DNA from: Janthinobacterium fluminis
GTDB lineage: Bacteria; Pseudomonadota; Gammaproteobacteria; Burkholderiales; Burkholderiaceae_D
Assembly (NCBI RefSeq): GCF_028595325.1
Contig: NZ_JAQQXR010000006.1
Location: 1-64,000 of the forward strand
Direction of reading: 5' to 3'
Length of the DNA: 64,000 nucleotides
Every line of letters starts with the position of its first letter. The stretch's first letter is position 1. Both the position numbers and the translations under genes were made by a program. Positions 42,360 to 51,894 of this stretch are shown here, piece after piece. The notes under the pieces are model-generated. The model was not told where the DNA came from. It did no database searches and was given only the letters and a program-made list of their open reading frames with translations.

Positions 42360-44621
42360 ATGTTTTTACATAGTAAATCGTTGTATCTTGCCGGCCTAGT
42401 CGCAGCCAGCCTCAGCCCGGCCCTGCACGCCGCCGACGCGCCGCGCCCGGCGCCGCCGGAACGCGAGCGCCTGCAACAGGCGCCTCGGCCGCGCGCGCCG
42501 CAAAGCCTGCCGCCATCCGCCGAGCAAGCGGCATTCAACCTGGCCAACAGCAGCAAGCCGCGCCTCGACCTGTTGCCATCCAAGGCCAAGAGCAGCGCCA
42601 ACAAATTCAGCATGCGCATGATGGCGGCCACGCCGGATTGCCAGGACATGGACAAGCTGGCCTCCTACAACGGCGCGGCGCTGGCCGACTACCTCGTCAA
42701 ACTGCCCGACTACGAATGCCACTACGGCCTATTCTCGCTGAACGCGGCGCAGGCGGCCAAGGTGTACTCGGCGGCCAATCTGCAAGCCGTCGCCAGCCGC
42801 TTCACGCAAGAGGCGGCAAGCTACAACGCCGGCAATATGGCGCTGGTGAATTTGCTGATCTACCTGCGCGCCGGTTACTACCTGGCCGACGGCGGCACGG
42901 TGGCGGCGCCGGCGCCCGCGCTGGCCGTGCAATTGCGCGCGCCCATCCGCCAACTGGTCGACGGCGCCACACTGTACGCGGCCAATCCGCTGGCCCCGAG
43001 CACGGCCAGCGAGACGCTGAAGCTGGTTACCAACATGCATGACGAGACCCACTACCTGCCCAGCGTGAAAAACCTGGTGCTGCGCTACACCAACAGCGCG
43101 GCGCGGCCGACGGCGGCGGACGCCTTGAAGGAAACCAGCGCGGCCGGCGGCTTCACCAGCGCGCTGACGGTGCTGTTCTATGCCCACGGCCGCAGCGAGG
43201 GCCGGGCGCTGCTGCAAAACGACCTGTCCTACGCGAGCGCGCTGAACAACTTCGCCGTCAACAACAGGGCGGCCCTGCTGGCCAGCGCCGGCTACCAGTT
43301 GCACGACGCCGCCAACGAAGCCTTCCGCTTCATGCAGTACCCGGCCTTGAAAAACGCCGTCAAACCGATGGTCAAGAGCACGCTGGCCGGCAGCACGATG
43401 ACCGGCGCCGACAGCGCGCTGTGGCTGGCCGCCGCCTCGGCCGTGAAATACTACGACGCCGCCAATTGCGGCGAATACGGCACCTGCAACTACGAAACCC
43501 GGCTGGCCGACGCCGTCTTGAAAAACAACTACACCTGCAGCCCGACGCTGCGCATCCGCGCCCAGGAAATGACGACGGCGCAGTTGCAGGACTCCTGCGC
43601 CCGATTGCAGGCCGAGGAAAGCTATTTCCACGACATGCTGCAAACCCGCCGCGTGCCGGTGGCGAACGACAACAACACCTCGCTGGAACTGGTGGTGTTC
43701 GACGACTACGCCAACTACAGCAAGTACGCCGGCGTCATCTACGGCATCGGCACCGACAACGGCGGCATGTACCTGGAAGGCAATCCGGCCGCAGCCGGCA
43801 ACCAGGCCCGCTTCATCGCCCACGAGGCGTCGTGGCTGCGCCCGAGTTTCCAGGTGTGGAACCTTGAGCACGAGTACGTCCACTACCTGGACGGCCGCTT
43901 CAATCTGGCCGGCGATTTCGGCGCCAGCACCGCCAAGCCCACCGTCTGGTGGATCGAGGGCATCGGCGAGTACCTGTCGAACAAGAACAACAACCAGGCG
44001 GCGATCGACGCGGCGCGCAGCGGCACCTACCAGTTGAGCCAGATTTTCGGCAACACCTACCAGATGAGCGACTACGTCACGCGCGCCTACCGCTGGGGTT
44101 ATATGGCGACGCGTTTCATGATGGAGAAGCACCGCGCCGACGTCGACGCCATGCTGCCCAAGCTGCGCGTGGGCGACTATGCCGGCTACCAGACCTATAT
44201 CGACTACATCGGCCGGCGCTACGACGCCGAGTTCGCCGCCTGGGCGCGCACCGCCGGCACCACCGGCGAACCGCCGCTGCCGAACGGCCCGGCGCTGCCG
44301 GAATGCGCATCGCCGAGCTACCTGGACAAGGGCTGCGCGATCCGCAACCAGGCTTCGGCGAGCCAGACCTATCTGTACATGGTGCTGCCGGCCGGCGCCA
44401 AGAACGTCAAATTGAGCAGCGACGGCGGCAACGGCGATGTCGACATGTACGTGGCGCTGGACCGCTATCCGAGCGCCAGCAACTATGACGCCGCCTCGGC
44501 CACGCCGGGCAACCGCGAAAGCGTCGGCATCGCCGCCCCCGCCAGCGGCCGCTGGTACTACATCCTGCTGAAGGCGAAACAGCCGTTCAGCGGCGTCAGC
44601 GTCAGCGCGACTTACGACTGA
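42360..44621 (+). CDS. secreted M9 collagenase, copy 2
   Basis: A 753-residue paralogue of the preceding gene. Signal peptide: LYLAGLVAASLSPALHA. M9N domain, peptidase domain with HEYVH at residues 504-508 and the WWIEGIGEYL Glu, then a PPC domain. The N-terminal third and the extreme C terminus have diverged, while residues about 280-510 are almost identical to copy 1 even at silent sites, indicating recent gene conversion or a recent partial duplication. An AAGGAG site lies before the ATG. It has its own leader and terminator. Substrate preference may differ through the divergent domains. Confidence 0.9.
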   Translation: MFLHSKSLYLAGLVAASLSPALHAADAPRPAPPERERLQQAPRPRAPQSLPPSAEQAAFNLANSSKPRLDLLPSKAKSSANKFSMRMMAATPDCQDMDKLASYNGAALADYLVKLPDYECHYGLFSLNAAQAAKVYSAANLQAVASRFTQEAASYNAGNMALVNLLIYLRAGYYLADGGTVAAPAPALAVQLRAPIRQLVDGATLYAANPLAPSTASETLKLVTNMHDETHYLPSVKNLVLRYTNSAARPTAADALKETSAAGGFTSALTVLFYAHGRSEGRALLQNDLSYASALNNFAVNNRAALLASAGYQLHDAANEAFRFMQYPALKNAVKPMVKSTLAGSTMTGADSALWLAAASAVKYYDAANCGEYGTCNYETRLADAVLKNNYTCSPTLRIRAQEMTTAQLQDSCARLQAEESYFHDMLQTRRVPVANDNNTSLELVVFDDYANYSKYAGVIYGIGTDNGGMYLEGNPAAAGNQARFIAHEASWLRPSFQVWNLEHEYVHYLDGRFNLAGDFGASTAKPTVWWIEGIGEYLSNKNNNQAAIDAARSGTYQLSQIFGNTYQMSDYVTRAYRWGYMATRFMMEKHRADVDAMLPKLRVGDYAGYQTYIDYIGRRYDAEFAAWARTAGTTGEPPLPNGPALPECASPSYLDKGCAIRNQASASQTYLYMVLPAGAKNVKLSSDGGNGDVDMYVALDRYPSASNYDAASATPGNRESVGIAAPASGRWYYILLKAKQPFSGVSVSATYD

Positions 44622-44631
44622 CAGGCGCGAA

Positions 44632-44667
44632 AAAAAAGCGGCGAGTTCATGAACTCGCCGCTTTTTT
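44632..44667. terminator. bidirectional Rho-independent terminator
   Basis: An AAGCGGCGAGTTC / GAACTCGCCGCTT stem flanked by A and T runs ends both the collagenase gene and the convergent hom gene. Confidence 0.87.
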
Positions 44668-44684
44668 CTTATCGCCCCCCGGTA

Positions 44685-46007
44685 TCAGCTGAGGTTTTCC
44701 AGGCGGATCTTGGTGACGCTGCCGGCCACGCTGGCCAGCGCTTCCATCTTGGCGATGGCCGCCACCACATTCTTCTCCTGCGTCTGGTGCGTCAGCATGA
44801 TGATGTCGGTGTGCGTCTCGTCCTCGGCCGGCTCCTTCTGCAGCATGGCGTCGATCGAGATCGTCGCGTCGGCCAGGATGCGGGTCAGGTCGGCCAGCAC
44901 GCCGGGACGGTCGGCCACGTGCATGCGCAGGTAGTAGCTGGTGGTGATTTCCGACATCGGCAAAATCTCGATGTTGGTCATCGCGTTCGGCTGGAACGCC
45001 AGGTGCGGCACGCGGTGCTCGGGGTCGGCCGTGGCCAGGCGGGTGATGTCGACCAGGTCGGCGATCACGGCCGAGGCGGTCGGCTCGGCGCCCGCGCCCT
45101 TGCCGTAGTACAGCGTGGCGCCGATGGCGTCGCCCTGCACCAGCACGGCGTTCATCGCCCCTTCGACGTTGGCGATCAGGCGCTTGCTCGGGATCAGCGT
45201 CGGATGCACGCGCAACTCGATGCCCTCGCCGCCGTTCACCCGGACGCGCTTGGTGATGCCCAGCAGCTTGATGCGGTAGCCGAGCTGCTCGGCGTAGCGG
45301 ATGTCGACGGCTTGCAGATTGGCGATGCCCTCGACGTGGGCCTTGGCGAACTGCACCGGGATGCCGAAGGCGATCGCCGACATGATCGTCGCCTTGTGCG
45401 CCGCGTCCACGCCCTCGATGTCGAAGGTCGGGTCGGCCTCGGCGTAGCCGAGTTCCTGCGCCTGCTTGAGCGCCGTGGCGAAGTCCAGGCCCTTGTCGCG
45501 CATTTCCGACAGGATGAAGTTGGTGGTGCCGTTGATGATGCCGGCGATCCAGTCGATGCGGTTCGCCGTCAGGCCCTCGCGCAGCGCCTTGATGATGGGG
45601 ATGCCGCCGGCCACGGCCGCCTCGAACGCCACCATCACGCCCTTGTCCTGGGCGGCGGCGAAGATCTCGTTGCCGTGCGTGGCCAGCAGTGCCTTGTTGG
45701 CGGTGACGACGTGCTTGCCGTTGGCAATGGCCTTCAGCACCAGTTCCTTGGCGATGCCGTAGCCGCCGATCAGCTCGATGACGATGTCGATCTCGGGATC
45801 GTCGACGATCTGCTGGGCGTCGCCGACGACGGCGCAGGCGCCGCCCGTCAGTTCCAGAGCGCGCGCCGTGTTCAAGTCGGCGACGGCGACGATCTCGATG
45901 CCGCGGCCGGCGCGGCGCTTGATTTCTTCCTGGTTGCGGCGCAGGACGTTGAAGGTGCCTAAGCCGACGGTGCCAAGCCCTAACAGGCCTACTTTGATGG
46001 GTTTCAT
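44685..46007 (-). CDS. hom: homoserine dehydrogenase
   Basis: A 440-residue enzyme reducing aspartate semialdehyde to homoserine with NAD(P)H, in threonine and methionine synthesis. The Rossmann motif GLLGLGTVG is at residues 7-15; the catalytic region includes AGIINGTTNFIL and the conserved YAEADPTFDIEGVDAAHK segment. A C-terminal ACT domain (LRMHVADRPGVLADLTRIL) gives feedback control by threonine. It is monofunctional, as usual in betaproteobacteria. The aminotransferase gene lies 53 bp upstream on the same strand, so they may form an operon; in related genomes thrC often follows hom, but here collagenase genes do. Confidence 0.95.
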   Translation of the reverse strand: MKPIKVGLLGLGTVGLGTFNVLRRNQEEIKRRAGRGIEIVAVADLNTARALELTGGACAVVGDAQQIVDDPEIDIVIELIGGYGIAKELVLKAIANGKHVVTANKALLATHGNEIFAAAQDKGVMVAFEAAVAGGIPIIKALREGLTANRIDWIAGIINGTTNFILSEMRDKGLDFATALKQAQELGYAEADPTFDIEGVDAAHKATIMSAIAFGIPVQFAKAHVEGIANLQAVDIRYAEQLGYRIKLLGITKRVRVNGGEGIELRVHPTLIPSKRLIANVEGAMNAVLVQGDAIGATLYYGKGAGAEPTASAVIADLVDITRLATADPEHRVPHLAFQPNAMTNIEILPMSEITTSYYLRMHVADRPGVLADLTRILADATISIDAMLQKEPAEDETHTDIIMLTHQTQEKNVVAAIAKMEALASVAGSVTKIRLENLS

Positions 46008-46060
46008 AGATGTCTTTTCTGCGGCGGCGCGTGCCCGGCACGCGCCGCCAGGTTAATTGG

Positions 46061-47290
46061 TCAACGCAGGCTGGCGCGGCGGCGGTAGCCGTCGAGGAAG
46101 CGCGCGATACGGCCGAAGGCGTCGCTCAGGTCGTCCGAGTTCGGCAGGAACACGACGCGGAAATGGTCCGGCGCGATCCAGTTGAAGCCCGTGCCCTGGA
46201 CGATCAGCACCTTTTCCTCGGCCAGCAGCTCGTAGGCGAACTGCTGGTCGTCGGCGATCGGATACATGACCGGGTCCAGGCGCGGGAACATATACAGCGC
46301 CGCCTTCGGTTTCACACAGGTGACGCCCGGAATCTCGGTCAGAAGCTGGTGCGCCAGGTCGCGCTGCTTCAGCAGGCGTCCGCCCGGCCCCACCAGCTCT
46401 TGTATGCTCTGGTGGCCGCCGAGCGCAGTCTGGATCGCAAACTGGCCCGGCACGTTCGCGCACAAACGCATCGAGGCCAGCATGTTCAGGCCCTCGATGT
46501 AATCCCTGGCGTGGCGCTTCTCGCCCGACACCACCATCCAGCCGGCGCGGTAGCCGCAGGAGCGGTAGTTCTTCGACAAGCCGTTCATCGTGATGAACAG
46601 CACGTCGTCGGCCAGCGAGGCCATGGACACGTGCTCGGCCATGTCGTACAGGGTCTTGTCGTAGATCTCGTCGGCGAAGATGATCAACTGGTGCTGGCGC
46701 GCCAGCTCGATGATGTCGCGCAGCACCTCGACCGGGTACAGCGCGCCGGTCGGGTTGTTCGGGTTGATGACGACGATGGCGCGCGTGTTAGAGGTGATCT
46801 TGCGGCGCATGTCCTCGATGTCGGGATACCACTCGGCCTGCTCGTCGCAGACATAGTGCACCGGATGGCCGCCCGACAGGCTCACGGCCGCCGTCCACAG
46901 CGGATAGTCGGGCGCCGGCACCAGCACCTCGTCGCCGTTGTTGAGCAGCGCGTTCATGGCCATCACGATCAGCTCGGAGGCGCCGTTGCCCAGGTAGATG
47001 TCGTCGATCGTCACGCCGGCGATGTTCTTGCTCTGGGTGTAGTGCATGACGGCCTTGCGCGGCGCGAACAGCCCCTTCGAGTCCGTGTAGCCGGCGGCGT
47101 TGTGCAGGTTGACGATCATGTCGTGGACGATCTCGTCGGGCGGATCGAAACCGAACACGGCCAGGTTGCCGATATTGAGCTTGATGATCTTGTGGCCCTC
47201 GTCCTCCATCTGCCTGGATTTTTCCAGGACCGGGCCGCGGATGTCGTAGCAGACGTCCGCCAGTTTGTTCGATTTCTGAATCAGTCGCAA
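46061..47290 (-). CDS. alaA: AlaA-type alanine/pyruvate aminotransferase
   Basis: A 409-residue class I aminotransferase. The N terminus KSNKLADVCYDIRGPVLE is characteristic of AlaA; the PLP-binding Lys is Lys240 in GLSKNYRSCGYRAGW, with NPNNPTGALY and the Asp of FADEIYDK also present. It interconverts alanine and pyruvate with glutamate. The start appears to be TTG at 47290 behind an AGGA site. It lies upstream of hom on the same strand, an arrangement known in betaproteobacteria. The valine-pyruvate reaction is an alternative assignment. Confidence 0.88.
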   Translation of the reverse strand: MRLIQKSNKLADVCYDIRGPVLEKSRQMEDEGHKIIKLNIGNLAVFGFDPPDEIVHDMIVNLHNAAGYTDSKGLFAPRKAVMHYTQSKNIAGVTIDDIYLGNGASELIVMAMNALLNNGDEVLVPAPDYPLWTAAVSLSGGHPVHYVCDEQAEWYPDIEDMRRKITSNTRAIVVINPNNPTGALYPVEVLRDIIELARQHQLIIFADEIYDKTLYDMAEHVSMASLADDVLFITMNGLSKNYRSCGYRAGWMVVSGEKRHARDYIEGLNMLASMRLCANVPGQFAIQTALGGHQSIQELVGPGGRLLKQRDLAHQLLTEIPGVTCVKPKAALYMFPRLDPVMYPIADDQQFAYELLAEEKVLIVQGTGFNWIAPDHFRVVFLPNSDDLSDAFGRIARFLDGYRRRASLR

Positions 47291-47393
47291 AGTAAAGTCC
47301 TGTCTTGAGGGGGCGCCGCCGCGCGCGGCGGACGCGCATGCTGCAATGCGAAAAGACCCATTCTGCCGAAACCCTACGATTTTATCAACCTTA

Positions 47394-47422
47394 TTAGTCG
47401 GCGCTACGAAAAACGCTACAAT
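47394..47422 (+). promoter_or_regulatory. candidate rightward promoter before the Mth938-like gene
   Basis: TTAGTC (47394-47399), 17-bp spacer, TACAAT (47417-47422) in the divergent gap between alaA and the rightward genes. The -35 is weak. The remaining gap (47291-47570) shows no other feature. Confidence 0.35.
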
Positions 47423-47570
47423 GGCGCTTCTTTTGCGGGCGATCCGGCCCCCGAAAGGCCAGCAATACGCGCTTTTATGCCAGTTATGGCATGTTCACGC
47501 CCTTTGGCGCCGCAGCAGCAATGGCGGACGGCCCGGGGATCGCCGACCAATTTGACGCATTGACACGCCC

Positions 47571-47957
47571 ATGAAGCTCCATCCCAGCACCACCAAGCAG
47601 TACCAGACCGTCACCGGCTACGACGACAGCGGTGTCGAAATCAACGCCCGGCGCTACGCCGGCAGCCTGATCGTGATGCCCGAGACGGCCCCGCGCGACT
47701 GGGACGTGGCCGCCTTCGAGCAGCTCACGGCGGCGCATTTCGCGCAGATCCTGGCCGACCGCCCCGACGTGGTGATCCTCGGCACCGGCGCGCGCCAGCG
47801 CTTCGTCCACCCGCAGCTGAGCGCCGCCCTGACGATGGCCCGCATCGGCGTCGAATGCATGGACAACCAGGCCGCCTGCCGCACCTACAACATCCTGATG
47901 GGCGAGGGCCGCAAGGTCACGCTGGCCCTGATCATCGAGACAGGCGCAAACGCCTGA
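47571..47957 (+). CDS. Mth938-like domain protein (DUF498)
   Basis: A 128-residue protein of the Mth938/NDUFAF3-like fold: the segments INARRYAGSLIVMPE, DVVILGTGARQRFVHP and VECMDNQAACRTYNIL are family hallmarks. Relatives in mitochondria help assemble complex I; the bacterial role is unproven. Its TGA overlaps the ATG of the arnT-like gene (TGATG), so the two are translationally coupled. No strong ribosome site is visible before the ATG at 47571. Confidence 0.82.
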   Translation: MKLHPSTTKQYQTVTGYDDSGVEINARRYAGSLIVMPETAPRDWDVAAFEQLTAAHFAQILADRPDVVILGTGARQRFVHPQLSAALTMARIGVECMDNQAACRTYNILMGEGRKVTLALIIETGANA

Positions 47958-49615
47958 TGAACGACCTGCACAAATCCAAAACCCTGGTCTGGTCGCTGTT
48001 CGCCACTTTCGTCATCGTCACCCTCTACATGCTGGGCGTGCGCACGCTGGTGCCGCCCGACGAGGGCCGCTACGCCGAAATGGCGCGCGAAATGTTCGTC
48101 ACCGGCGACTGGGTCACGACGCGCCTGAACGGCATCAAGTACTTCGAGAAGCCGCCGCTGCAAACCTGGATGAACGCGCTCTCCTTCGCCGCCTTCGGCC
48201 TGGGCGAATGGCAGGCGCGCCTGTGGACCGGCGTCTGCGGCATGCTCGGCGTGGCGCTCACTGCGCACGCCGGCAACAAGGTGTTCGGCGGCCGCGTCGG
48301 CCTGTACGCCGGCCTGGTGCTCGGCTCCAGCCTGTTCTGGGTCGCCTCCGGCCAGATCGACTCGCTCGACATGAGCCTGTCGGGCATGATGGCGGTGAGC
48401 CTGTGCGCGCTGCTGATCGCCCAGCGCGACGCGGCCGCGCCGGCCGAGCGGCGCAACTGGATGCTGGTGTGCTGGGCCGGCATGGCGCTGGCGGTGCTGG
48501 CCAAGGGCCTGATCGGCCTGGTGCTGCCGGGCGCCGTGCTGGTGCTGTACACGCTGGCCGCGCGCGACTGGGCCATCTGGAGCCGTTTGCACCTGCTCAA
48601 GGGCTGCCTGCTGTTCTTCGCCATCGCCGCGCCCTGGTTCGTGCTGGTGGCCCTGCGCAACCCCGAGCAGCCGCACTTCTTCTTCATCCACGAGCATTTC
48701 GAGCGCTTCCTGCTGAAGACCCACCACCGCGAAGGCGCCTGGTACTACTTCTTCGTCATGCTGATCCCCGGCATGATGCCGTGGCTGGCCCTGCTGCCGC
48801 ACAGCCTGGCCGGCGCGCTGCGGCGCGCCCCCGGCACCTTCCAGCCCAAGCTGATGCTGCTGGTCTGGAGCGTCTTCATCTTCGCCTTCTTCAGCTACTC
48901 CAGCTCGAAGCTGCCGGGCTACATCTTGCCGATCTTCCCGGCGCTGGCCCTGCTGACGGCCTGCTACCTGGAAACGGCGTCGCGGCGCAGCCGCATCGTC
49001 GCCTGCGCGCTGCTGGCCGTGGTCGGCGCGGCCGGCATCGCCGCCGTGCCCTACATCGTCAATATCTCGACGCGCCACCCGTCCGAAGTGACGCTGCTGC
49101 AAGCCTACCAGCCCTGGGTGCTGGCGGCCGCCTTCGTCGCCCTGGCCGGCGGCGCGCTGGCGCTGCTGCACGCCCGCCACCTGCGGCGCGACATGACGGT
49201 GCTGACGCTGGCCTGCGCCGGCTTCGCCGCCACGCAACTGATCCTGGCCGGCTTCGAGCCTTACGGCCGCCACCGCGCCGGCATCGCGATGCTGCCGCAG
49301 ATCCAGGCCGAACTGGGCCCCGACACGAAAATCTACTCGGTCGGCATCTACGAGCAGTCGCTGACCTTCTACCTGCAGCGCACCGTCACGCTGGTCAACT
49401 ACTGGGACGAGTTCAGCTTCGGCCTGAAGCAGCAGCCGGAACTGTCGATACCGACGCTGGACGCCTTCGTGGCGCAATGGCGCCGCGACGCCCAGGCCGG
49501 CGTGCGCGACGTCGCCATCATCCACGAGAACGTCTACAACGAGCTGCGGCAACGCGGCGTGCCGATGCGCCTGGTGGCCCAGGACGGCCGCCGCACCGTC
49601 ATCGCCAACCGCTGA
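47957..49615 (+). CDS. arnT: ArnT-like lipid A aminoarabinose transferase
   Basis: A 552-residue GT83 inner-membrane glycosyltransferase. The first periplasmic loop carries the essential acidic motif (PPDEGRYAEMAREM) and FEKPPLQTW; about twelve membrane helices follow, then a periplasmic C-terminal domain (YSVGIYEQSLTFYLQRTVTL). It moves 4-amino-4-deoxy-L-arabinose from undecaprenyl phosphate to lipid A on the outer face of the inner membrane, lowering negative charge and raising polymyxin tolerance. It lies upstream of arnB with a 141-bp gap, unlike the enterobacterial order with arnT after arnD. It could also use another sugar, but the following arn genes support L-Ara4N. Confidence 0.85.
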   Translation: MNDLHKSKTLVWSLFATFVIVTLYMLGVRTLVPPDEGRYAEMAREMFVTGDWVTTRLNGIKYFEKPPLQTWMNALSFAAFGLGEWQARLWTGVCGMLGVALTAHAGNKVFGGRVGLYAGLVLGSSLFWVASGQIDSLDMSLSGMMAVSLCALLIAQRDAAAPAERRNWMLVCWAGMALAVLAKGLIGLVLPGAVLVLYTLAARDWAIWSRLHLLKGCLLFFAIAAPWFVLVALRNPEQPHFFFIHEHFERFLLKTHHREGAWYYFFVMLIPGMMPWLALLPHSLAGALRRAPGTFQPKLMLLVWSVFIFAFFSYSSSKLPGYILPIFPALALLTACYLETASRRSRIVACALLAVVGAAGIAAVPYIVNISTRHPSEVTLLQAYQPWVLAAAFVALAGGALALLHARHLRRDMTVLTLACAGFAATQLILAGFEPYGRHRAGIAMLPQIQAELGPDTKIYSVGIYEQSLTFYLQRTVTLVNYWDEFSFGLKQQPELSIPTLDAFVAQWRRDAQAGVRDVAIIHENVYNELRQRGVPMRLVAQDGRRTVIANR

Positions 49616-49756
49616 GCGGCCGACGGCGCCCGCGGGCGCCGTTACTTGCTGCGTTGAATTAGTAGTACTGGCCATTCGATTAAGATTTAAAATATGCGCT
49701 ACCCGCCCCGGCCGACACGGCCCGGGCCATAGCGAACAAGCAACCCCGAGATACCT

Positions 49757-50893
49757 ATGACTTCAGCCCTGCCCTTCCTGCCCTTCTCCCAACCCACCAT
49801 CGACGAAGCCACCATCGCCGCCGTCGGCGACGTGCTGCGTTCAGGCTGGATCACCAGCGGCCCCAAGGTGCAGGCGTTCGAGGCCCAGCTCTCCGCGTAC
49901 TTCGGCGGCCGGCCCGTGCGCACCTTCAACTCCGGCACCTGCACGATGGAAATCGCGCTGCGCATCGCCGGCATCGGCCCCGGCGACGAAGTCATCACGA
50001 CGCCCATTTCCTGGGTCGCCACGGCCAACGTCATCATCGAAGTGGGCGCCACCCCCGTGTTCGCCGACATCGACCCGGCCACCCGCAACATCGACCTCGA
50101 CAAGCTGGAGGCGGCCATCACGCCGCGCACCAAGGCCATCATCCCGGTCCACCTGTCCGGCCTGCCCGTCGACATGGACCGCCTGTACGCCATCGCCGCC
50201 AAGCACAAGCTGCGCGTCGTCGAGGACGCCGCCCAGGCCATCGGCTCGCGCTGGAACGGCAAGCGCATCGGCTCCTTCGGCGACTTCGTCTCGTTCAGCT
50301 TCCAGGCCAACAAGAACATCACCACCGGCGAGGGCGGCTGCCTGGTGCTGAACAACGCCGAAGAAGCCCGCCTGGCCGAGAAATACCGGCTGCAGGGCGT
50401 CACCCGCAGCGGCGTCGACGGCATCGACGTCGACGTGCTCGGCGGCAAATACAATATGAGCGACATCATGGGCGCCATCGGCCTGGGCCAGCTGGCCAAC
50501 ATCGAGCAGATCACGGCCCACCGCCGCGAGCTGGCGCGCCACTACTTCGCCCAGTTCGGCGCCGACTTCGAGGCCGCCAGCGGCGCGCAACTGCCGCTGG
50601 CCGACTTCGACAACAGCAACTGGCATTTGTTCCAGATCATCCTGCCCGACCGCGGCCCCGGCACGCGCGCCGCCTTCATGACGGCCATGGCGGCGCAGCA
50701 GGTCGGCACCGGCTACCACTACGCGCCCATCCACCTGTTCACCATGTACAAGGAGCGCGGCTTCGGCGAGGGCATGTTCCCCGTCGCCGAAAAGATCGGC
50801 CGCCTGACCGTGACGCTGCCGATGTTCTACGCGATGAGCAAGGCCGACGTCGAGCGCGCCGTCGCCGCCGTCAAAGCGATCCTGATCAAATGA
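49757..50893 (+). CDS. arnB: UDP-L-Ara4O C-4 aminotransferase
   Basis: A 378-residue PLP aminotransferase of the DegT/DnrJ/EryC1/StrS family, matching ArnB throughout. The PLP Lys is Lys186 in QANKNITTGEGG; the N terminus FLPFSQPTIDEATIAAV is typical. It converts UDP-4-keto-pentose to UDP-L-Ara4N with glutamate as donor in the cytoplasm. The stop overlaps the next start (ATGA at 50890), beginning a tightly packed operon arnB-arnC-arnA(formyltransferase)-arnA(decarboxylase)-arnD. The leader (49616-49756) contains an AT-rich stretch (ATTAAGATTTAAAATATG) likely to hold the promoter, but no clear PmrA box was identified. Confidence 0.93.
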   Translation: MTSALPFLPFSQPTIDEATIAAVGDVLRSGWITSGPKVQAFEAQLSAYFGGRPVRTFNSGTCTMEIALRIAGIGPGDEVITTPISWVATANVIIEVGATPVFADIDPATRNIDLDKLEAAITPRTKAIIPVHLSGLPVDMDRLYAIAAKHKLRVVEDAAQAIGSRWNGKRIGSFGDFVSFSFQANKNITTGEGGCLVLNNAEEARLAEKYRLQGVTRSGVDGIDVDVLGGKYNMSDIMGAIGLGQLANIEQITAHRRELARHYFAQFGADFEAASGAQLPLADFDNSNWHLFQIILPDRGPGTRAAFMTAMAAQQVGTGYHYAPIHLFTMYKERGFGEGMFPVAEKIGRLTVTLPMFYAMSKADVERAVAAVKAILIK

Positions 50894-51894
50894 TGGCCGT
50901 CCCGATGAAACCCGAACTGTCCGTCGTCATCCCGATCTACAACGAGCAGGCCGGCCTGGCCGCGCTGTTCGCCCGCCTGTACCCGGCCCTCGACGCCATG
51001 CGCATCGGCTACGAGATCGTCTTCGTCAACGACGGCAGCCGCGACAACTCGGTGTCCATCCTGGCCGAGCAGTTCCGCCAGCGCCCCGACGTCACGCGCG
51101 TGGTGCTGTTCAACGGCAACTACGGCCAGCACATGGCCATCCTCGCCGGCTTCGAGGCGGCCCGCGGCGAGATCATGGTCACGCTCGACGCCGACCTGCA
51201 AAACCCGCCCGAGGAAATCCACAACCTGGTGGCGAAAATGCGCGAGGGCTACGACTACGTCGGCTCGATCCGCCGCAAGCGCCAGGACAGCGCGTGGCGC
51301 ACCCTGGCCTCGAAGATGATGAACCGCATCCGCGAAAAGATCACCAACATCAAGATCACCGACCAGGGCAATATGCTGCGCGCCTACGGCCGCAACGTCA
51401 TCGACCTGGTCAACCAGTGCGCCGAGGTCAACACCTTCGTGCCGGCGCTGGCCTACACCTTCGCCCGCAAGCCGACGGAAATCACCGTCGAGCACGAGGA
51501 GCGCGCGGCCGGCGAGTCGAAATACTCGCTGTACAGCCTGATCCGCCTGAATTTCGACCTCGTCACCGGCTTCTCGCTGATCCCCCTGCAAATGTTCTCG
51601 ATGCTGGGCATGGCGCTGTCGGCCGGCTCGGCCCTGCTGGTGGCATTCCTGCTGCTGCGCCGCTTCGCGCTGGGCGCCGAGGCCGAGGGCGTGTTCACGC
51701 TGTTCGCCATCGCCTTCTTCTTCATGGGCGTGATCCTGTTCGGCATCGGCCTGCTGGGCGAGTACGTGGGCCGCATCTTCCAGCAAGTGCGCGCCCGCCC
51801 CCGCTACGTCGTGCAGACCATCCTGCAGCAGCACGGCGCGGGCCAGCACGAGTTGCTGTCGGACGCGGTGGAAAAACGCACGGTGGGCCGCTGA
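50890..51894 (+). CDS. arnC: undecaprenyl-phosphate Ara4FN transferase
   Basis: A 334-residue GT2 glycosyltransferase. SVVIPIYNEQAGL starts the nucleotide-binding fold, DDGS-like VNDGSRDNS and the metal-binding DADLQNPPEE follow. Two C-terminal membrane helices (near residues 233-258 and 268-293) anchor it to the inner membrane. It attaches formylated aminoarabinose to undecaprenyl phosphate. It overlaps arnB at its start and the formyltransferase gene at its stop. An in-frame Met at residue 6 is a possible alternative start. Confidence 0.93.
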   Translation: MMAVPMKPELSVVIPIYNEQAGLAALFARLYPALDAMRIGYEIVFVNDGSRDNSVSILAEQFRQRPDVTRVVLFNGNYGQHMAILAGFEAARGEIMVTLDADLQNPPEEIHNLVAKMREGYDYVGSIRRKRQDSAWRTLASKMMNRIREKITNIKITDQGNMLRAYGRNVIDLVNQCAEVNTFVPALAYTFARKPTEITVEHEERAAGESKYSLYSLIRLNFDLVTGFSLIPLQMFSMLGMALSAGSALLVAFLLLRRFALGAEAEGVFTLFAIAFFFMGVILFGIGLLGEYVGRIFQQVRARPRYVVQTILQQHGAGQHELLSDAVEKRTVGR

